Source: Nitrospira sp.
GTDB lineage: Bacteria > Nitrospirota > Nitrospiria > Nitrospirales > Nitrospiraceae
Direction: 5' to 3'
Length of the DNA stretch: 64,000 bases
Assembly: GCA_024331125.1 (NCBI GenBank)
Contig: JANDJI010000004.1
Location: forward strand, 1 to 64,000
A model generated the notes under the pieces. That model saw only the letters and a list, made by a program, of their open reading frames with translations. It was not told the origin of the DNA and did not search any database. This document shows, one piece after another, positions 60,714 to 64,000 of this stretch; positions within the stretch are counted from its first letter, which is position 1, and each line of letters starts with the position of its first letter. The position numbers and the translations under genes are program-made.

Positions 60714-61253
60714 TTATTGCACGACGAACTCGGTGAAATACGCCGCGCGGACCCCCGGCTTCGTCAACAATCCGTTGACGCGCTGGGTGATTTCGTCGCG
60801 CAACTGAAACTTGCCCTGGGCCGTTCTGACGGTGTTGACGTCCTTGCTGCTGAGCAACACCAAAATCGTGTCGCGCACTTGCGCAACGCGGGCCTTGAGG
60901 TCGTTCGCCACCGTTTCGTTGTCGGCCTCCAGCTTAATGACGATCTTGAGGTAGCGGATCTCCGGCGCGTCGGCCAGGTTGACGATGAAGGGGTCCAGAT
61001 CGACCATGATTCCCGGAGCGGCGGCTGGCCCCTGTTTGCCCGAATCTTTTCCCTTGCCGTCTTCCTCGCCTGCGTGCTCGCCGACGCTGTCGACTCCTTT
61101 GCCCGCTCCGCCCAACAGTTTGACCGCCAGCACGGCTCCTCCGACGCCTGTGACAAGCGCGACGAGCGCCACGATCACAATGAGCTTGATCGGGATAGGG
61201 GGGGCTGAGATTCGTACCGCTTCTTTTTCGTCCGTCGCCGCCGCATCGGCCAT
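60714..61253 (-). CDS. fliL: Flagellar basal body-associated protein FliL
   Basis: Membrane protein of 179 residues near the stator, with one membrane helix (IPIKLIVIVALVALVTGVGGAVLA) and a periplasmic domain (PFIVNLADAPEIRYLKIVIKLE). The start MADAAATDEKEA at 61253 is chosen because AGGAGG lies 6 bases upstream; an ATG two codons before abuts the ribosome site. A sigma54-type promoter lies at 61307-61322. It heads the fliL to fliA operon. Confidence 0.9.
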   Translation of the reverse strand: MADAAATDEKEAVRISAPPIPIKLIVIVALVALVTGVGGAVLAVKLLGGAGKGVDSVGEHAGEEDGKGKDSGKQGPAAAPGIMVDLDPFIVNLADAPEIRYLKIVIKLEADNETVANDLKARVAQVRDTILVLLSSKDVNTVRTAQGKFQLRDEITQRVNGLLTKPGVRAAYFTEFVVQ

Positions 61254-61306
61254 AACCATCCTCCTCGCCTGCTCAAACCGTCACGATTTCCGCGTCTCAC
61301 CGGAAC

Positions 61307-61322
61307 TGCAATGCCTATGCCA
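61307..61322 (-). promoter_or_regulatory. Sigma54 promoter of the fliL operon
   Basis: On the minus strand TGGCAT (61322-61317), 5 bases, TTGCA (61311-61307), with the GG and GC exactly 10 bases apart. It differs from consensus only at the last base of the -24 box. The fliL start lies about 54 bases downstream. Confidence 0.65.
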
Positions 61323-61410
61323 TTCGGAAGCCTCGCGCTGTCTTCGGGCGCCCGCACGTTGCTCCATCATCTATGAATGTAAACGGCTGTTTGGTCGGAG
61401 CGAGGGAAGG

Positions 61411-61509
61411 ATGTGGTTCGGCGTCAAGAAGACCCGTATCGTCGTCAGAAAACTGACGGGAGCAATGTTATTGTCGGCGCAACCAGCATGCGCGATCGTT
61501 TTGGCTTGA
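61411..61509 (+). CDS. Possible micro-ORF (32 aa) opposite to fliL-flgE
   Basis: Opens MWFGVKKTRIVVRKLTGAML and has a basic-hydrophobic pattern like a signal or membrane-active peptide. GAGG lies 5 bases before the ATG. It runs opposite to every flagellar gene and ends before the hairpin at 61519-61546. There is no homology evidence, so it may be spurious. Confidence 0.25.
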   Translation: MWFGVKKTRIVVRKLTGAMLLSAQPACAIVLA

Positions 61510-61518
61510 ATCAACGGG

Positions 61519-61546
61519 GGGGGCGGAGCATCGACGCTCCGCCCCC
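61519..61546 (-). terminator. Strong GC hairpin after flgE
   Basis: Perfect 11-bp stem GGGGGCGGAGC/GCTCCGCCCCC (61519-61529 with 61536-61546), 6-base loop, 10 bases after the flgE stop. No T run follows, so it may act as a processing or stability signal between flgE and fliL. Confidence 0.55.
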
Positions 61547-61556
61547 TCTCATAAGG

Positions 61557-63293
61557 TTACCGTTTCAGGTTGACCAACTCTTGCAGAATTTCGTCGGAGG
61601 TCGTAATAACCCGTGAATTGGCCTGGAATCCCCGTTGCGCGGCGATCATTTCGATGAAACTTTCTCCCAAATCGACATTGGACAGTTCGAGCGAATTCGA
61701 CAACACCCGTCCGAGGCCGGCGCTTTCCGGAACGCCGATCAATGGTTGGCCGGACGTGCCGGACTCCGCAAAGGTATTCTTGCCCATCCGGATCAAACCG
61801 ATGGGATCGGGGAAGCGCGCCAGCGCCACCTGCGCCAACGGACGCAACTGCCCGTTGGAAAATCTCCCGCTGATCGTGCCGTTGGAATCGACGGAAAAGG
61901 CTTGCAACGTGCCGGCCGAAAACCCGTTCTGCGTCAACTGCACCAGCGCCGACGTCGAACCGAACTGCGTGGTTCCGTCCAAGCCGGTGCCGCCGTCGGT
62001 CGTCACGCTGGTTCCGAAATCCAGTGCGATCAGTTGGTCGGGCGTGGCGCCAACAAAGTCGATCTGCAACTGCCCGGGCGATGTCCCCGCCGTTCCAGCC
62101 GCGGTCCCGGTATCGTAGCGAATCACCGGGCTCTCCCGGTCGAGCGTTCCATCCGTGTTGAAGGTCAATGTTCCCGATCCGACCCTCACGATGCCGAGGG
62201 TACTGTCGATATTGCTCATATGGTAATTCGCTGTCACCACTTCGTTCACGGAGGCGACGACATTGTAGTTCCAGGTGTTGTCCCCGATTCTTGTAAAGTA
62301 CGTGGTCAGCAAATGTGCGTTCCCCAACGAATCATACACCGTCATGGAGGTCGAAAAATTCGACGTGGCGGATGGATTGGACAGTAGAAAATCCGTCCCC
62401 GCCGTTTGCGTGCCGCCCGTCATGTTCAAGTTCGCCGCCAGCGTATCGCCTCCGTTGGCCGTGACCGTGACATCGCCGGTTCCCGTCGTCGAGTTATTGG
62501 GCGTTCCGGTGATGCCGGAGGTGAACGTAAACACGCCGGTAGGACTGACTGTCGCGGTAAATCCCGAATAGGCGGCTGCCAAGTAGGGATCATTGGGGGT
62601 CAGCGATCGCACGGCGTTTTGAATGGCCGTGGCCAGATCCTCACCCGTCAGTCCGTTGGCCACTGTGACGGTCTGGGCCCCGTCCCCGTTCAAATTGATG
62701 TTGAAGCTGTTATTGCCGGCGCCCGTCGTGGTCGCGGAGGCTCCGGAGCCCACCAGATTGCCCCGCACCCCCGTCGGTGTGGTCGCGGAATTCAAATTCG
62801 CCGCGATGAAGGCCGTCGTGGTGGCCCTGGGCGGGGCGGTCGTCGAAGGGAGGGAAATGTCGCCCATCGTCCCGGTAATGGTGCCGGTCGTATCGGCAAG
62901 AAATCCTTGCAGCCGAAAGCCGACCGGATCGACGACGTTGTTGTTCTGATCCAACCGAAAGATGCCGGCTCGGGAATAGAACCGCGCCCCCTGGGCGTCT
63001 TCCAAGATAAAAAACCCGTTGCCATCGATCGCCAGGTCGAGAACGTTCGACGAAGCGGCCAGCGACCCTTGCGAAAAATTGCCCTGCACGGACGTGAGCG
63101 CCACGCCGATCCCGGTCTGGATCGCACCCGCCCCTCCTGTGATCGAGGAACTGATCAGATCGGCGAAGGTGGCTCTGCTCCCTTTAAATCCGACGGTGCT
63201 CAGATTGGCGATATTGTTTCCGATGACGGACAGCGCCATGCCGTTGGCGTTGAGACCGCTCACACCGGTGAACAGCGACGACAGGATTCCCAT
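61557..63293 (-). CDS. flgE: Flagellar hook protein FlgE
   Basis: Hook subunit of 578 residues, longer than typical. The conserved N-terminus MGILSSLFTGVSGLNANGMA at 63293 has AAGGAGGT 8 bases upstream; a longer frame adds a non-homologous R-rich stretch. The C-terminal SNVDLGESFIEMIAAQRGFQANSR is the family helix. The enlarged middle holds Thr/Gly-rich modules including ATAIQNAVRSL and LNMTGGTQTAG. It is 31 bases after flgD. Confidence 0.93.
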   Translation of the reverse strand: MGILSSLFTGVSGLNANGMALSVIGNNIANLSTVGFKGSRATFADLISSSITGGAGAIQTGIGVALTSVQGNFSQGSLAASSNVLDLAIDGNGFFILEDAQGARFYSRAGIFRLDQNNNVVDPVGFRLQGFLADTTGTITGTMGDISLPSTTAPPRATTTAFIAANLNSATTPTGVRGNLVGSGASATTTGAGNNSFNINLNGDGAQTVTVANGLTGEDLATAIQNAVRSLTPNDPYLAAAYSGFTATVSPTGVFTFTSGITGTPNNSTTGTGDVTVTANGGDTLAANLNMTGGTQTAGTDFLLSNPSATSNFSTSMTVYDSLGNAHLLTTYFTRIGDNTWNYNVVASVNEVVTANYHMSNIDSTLGIVRVGSGTLTFNTDGTLDRESPVIRYDTGTAAGTAGTSPGQLQIDFVGATPDQLIALDFGTSVTTDGGTGLDGTTQFGSTSALVQLTQNGFSAGTLQAFSVDSNGTISGRFSNGQLRPLAQVALARFPDPIGLIRMGKNTFAESGTSGQPLIGVPESAGLGRVLSNSLELSNVDLGESFIEMIAAQRGFQANSRVITTSDEILQELVNLKR

Positions 63294-63324
63294 ATGTTCA
63301 GACCTCCTTGAATCAGTGCGACGC

Positions 63325-63981
63325 CTACTGCAGTTCCACAACCTCCGATGGATCAACGCTCAGATTGCCGACGGCCAACTTCGCCGCTCCGTTTTCCATC
63401 CGAATCCCGGACACCGTGAGCTCGGCTCGGCTTTGGGCGGCCACCGGATCGCCGTGAACGTCGACCGCGGACAACAGATAGCGATAGACCCCTGCCGGCA
63501 CCGCTTCCCCGTTTCTGTTTCGGCCGTCCCATTCCACCACATTGAGACCGGACGGTCGATTGGCGTATTCCATCGATCGAAGTACTTGTCCTTGCCGGTC
63601 CACGATGTCGATGCGCACTCGGGCCGCGTCTTTCTCCAAGGCATAGCGGATCAAGGCCGGCCCGTTCCCCTGTTCGACCAACGGCATGTCCACGCCGATT
63701 CGCCGTCCTACGAGCGGCGCCAACGTAAACTGGAGCGACGCCTGCTGGACGTCCAACGTCCGCTGGAGCAACTGCGCCTGTTTGATGCTCTGCTCGAGCT
63801 GGCTGAACTGTGCCAACTGCGCCACGAACTCGGTGTTGTTCGTCGGATTGAGCGGGTCTTGATGCTTCAGTTGCGTCACGAGCAGTTTCAGAAAATCATC
63901 CTGTCCCAATTCTCTGGGCCCGGTGGATCGAGTCACGTCGGCGGCGCTCTCCGCCGCGCTGATGCCGGTAATTATGGCCAT
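63325..63981 (-). CDS. flgD: Flagellar hook scaffold protein FlgD
   Basis: Hook-cap protein of 218 residues. The N-terminal [21 protein letters not shown] is the family signature. The C-terminal beta domain has [24 protein letters not shown], an FnIII/FlgD-like fold, with an [13 protein letters not shown] end. AAAGGAG precedes the ATG at the right edge of the window; the promoter lies outside. Confidence 0.94.
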   Translation of the reverse strand: MAIITGISAAESAADVTRSTGPRELGQDDFLKLLVTQLKHQDPLNPTNNTEFVAQLAQFSQLEQSIKQAQLLQRTLDVQQASLQFTLAPLVGRRIGVDMPLVEQGNGPALIRYALEKDAARVRIDIVDRQGQVLRSMEYANRPSGLNVVEWDGRNRNGEAVPAGVYRYLLSAVDVHGDPVAAQSRAELTVSGIRMENGAAKLAVGNLSVDPSEVVELQ

Positions 63982-64000
63982 GCTCGTTCTTGCTCCTTTG

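Noticed and set aside
1..64000. tRNA, rRNA, CRISPR or complete insertion sequence
   Set aside because: No cloverleaf with a T-loop GGTTCGA-type core, no rRNA signature, no regularly spaced repeats and no transposase were recognised.

Overview
The window looks like a chromosomal piece of a GC-rich, Gram-negative, flagellated chemolithoautotroph-type bacterium. The gene set and style (lipoprotein-rich envelope, class II fumarase, pyruvate phosphate dikinase, acetyl-CoA synthetase, single-chain transketolase, small periplasmic cytochrome c, a very complete minus-strand flagellar locus) fit Nitrospira or a close relative in the Nitrospirota. That taxonomic call is inference: there is no rRNA or other marker gene in the window. 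No tRNA, rRNA, CRISPR array, intact insertion sequence or prophage was seen.

Layout. 1-4250: the 5' part of a secreted protein, an AT-rich gap, an NlpC/P60-type lipoprotein, fumC and an RlmI-type methyltransferase, all on the minus strand. 4391-6046: a thiamine-diphosphate 2-keto acid decarboxylase on the plus strand. 6073-10731: a minus-strand operon of four predicted lipoproteins (two LPP20-like, one COG3014-like, one LpoB-like) behind a good sigma70-type promoter, followed by a small toxin-antitoxin-like pair with a degenerate PIN domain. 11206-12111: a caspase-like protein lacking its catalytic cysteine. 12328-14447: acs with its own promoter and a coupled small membrane protein. 14483-24976: glyQ, glyS, ppdK, ribD, a hydrolase, an MFS transporter and ribE, all on the minus strand. 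25469-26748: an Rrf2-family regulator and a TauE/SafE permease. 27099-34800: an FN3 lipoprotein with a structured leader, transketolase preceded by a perfect 32-bp palindrome, an HMA-like protein, cupin, coiled-coil protein, cytochrome c, HDOD protein, SthA-like flavoprotein and PilZ protein. 34885-39510: an M24 peptidase and an AsmA-like giant.

39632-63981 is a near-continuous minus-strand flagellar locus. In transcription order it reads flgD, flgE, then fliL-M-N-O-P-Q-R-flhB-A-F-G-fliA, then flgF-G-A-H-I-J, then flgM-N-K-L-csrA-fliW. The sequence itself shows a regulatory hierarchy. Sigma54-type -24/-12 elements lie before fliL and flgF, and a near-consensus sigma28 promoter lies before flgM. 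fliA (sigma28) and flgM (anti-sigma28) are both present. The late module carries csrA overlapping fliW, the expected post-transcriptional switch on filament assembly. Flagellin (fliC), fliD, the basal-body genes flgB/flgC/fliE-K and the sigma54 activator are not in the window.

The best candidates for something undescribed are the two-helix RNA-like leader before the FN3 lipoprotein, the palindrome at the predicted transcription start of transketolase, the repeat modules shared between FlgK and FlgL, and the catalytically dead caspase. The pairing of a lipoprotein operon with a TA-like pair is a weaker candidate.
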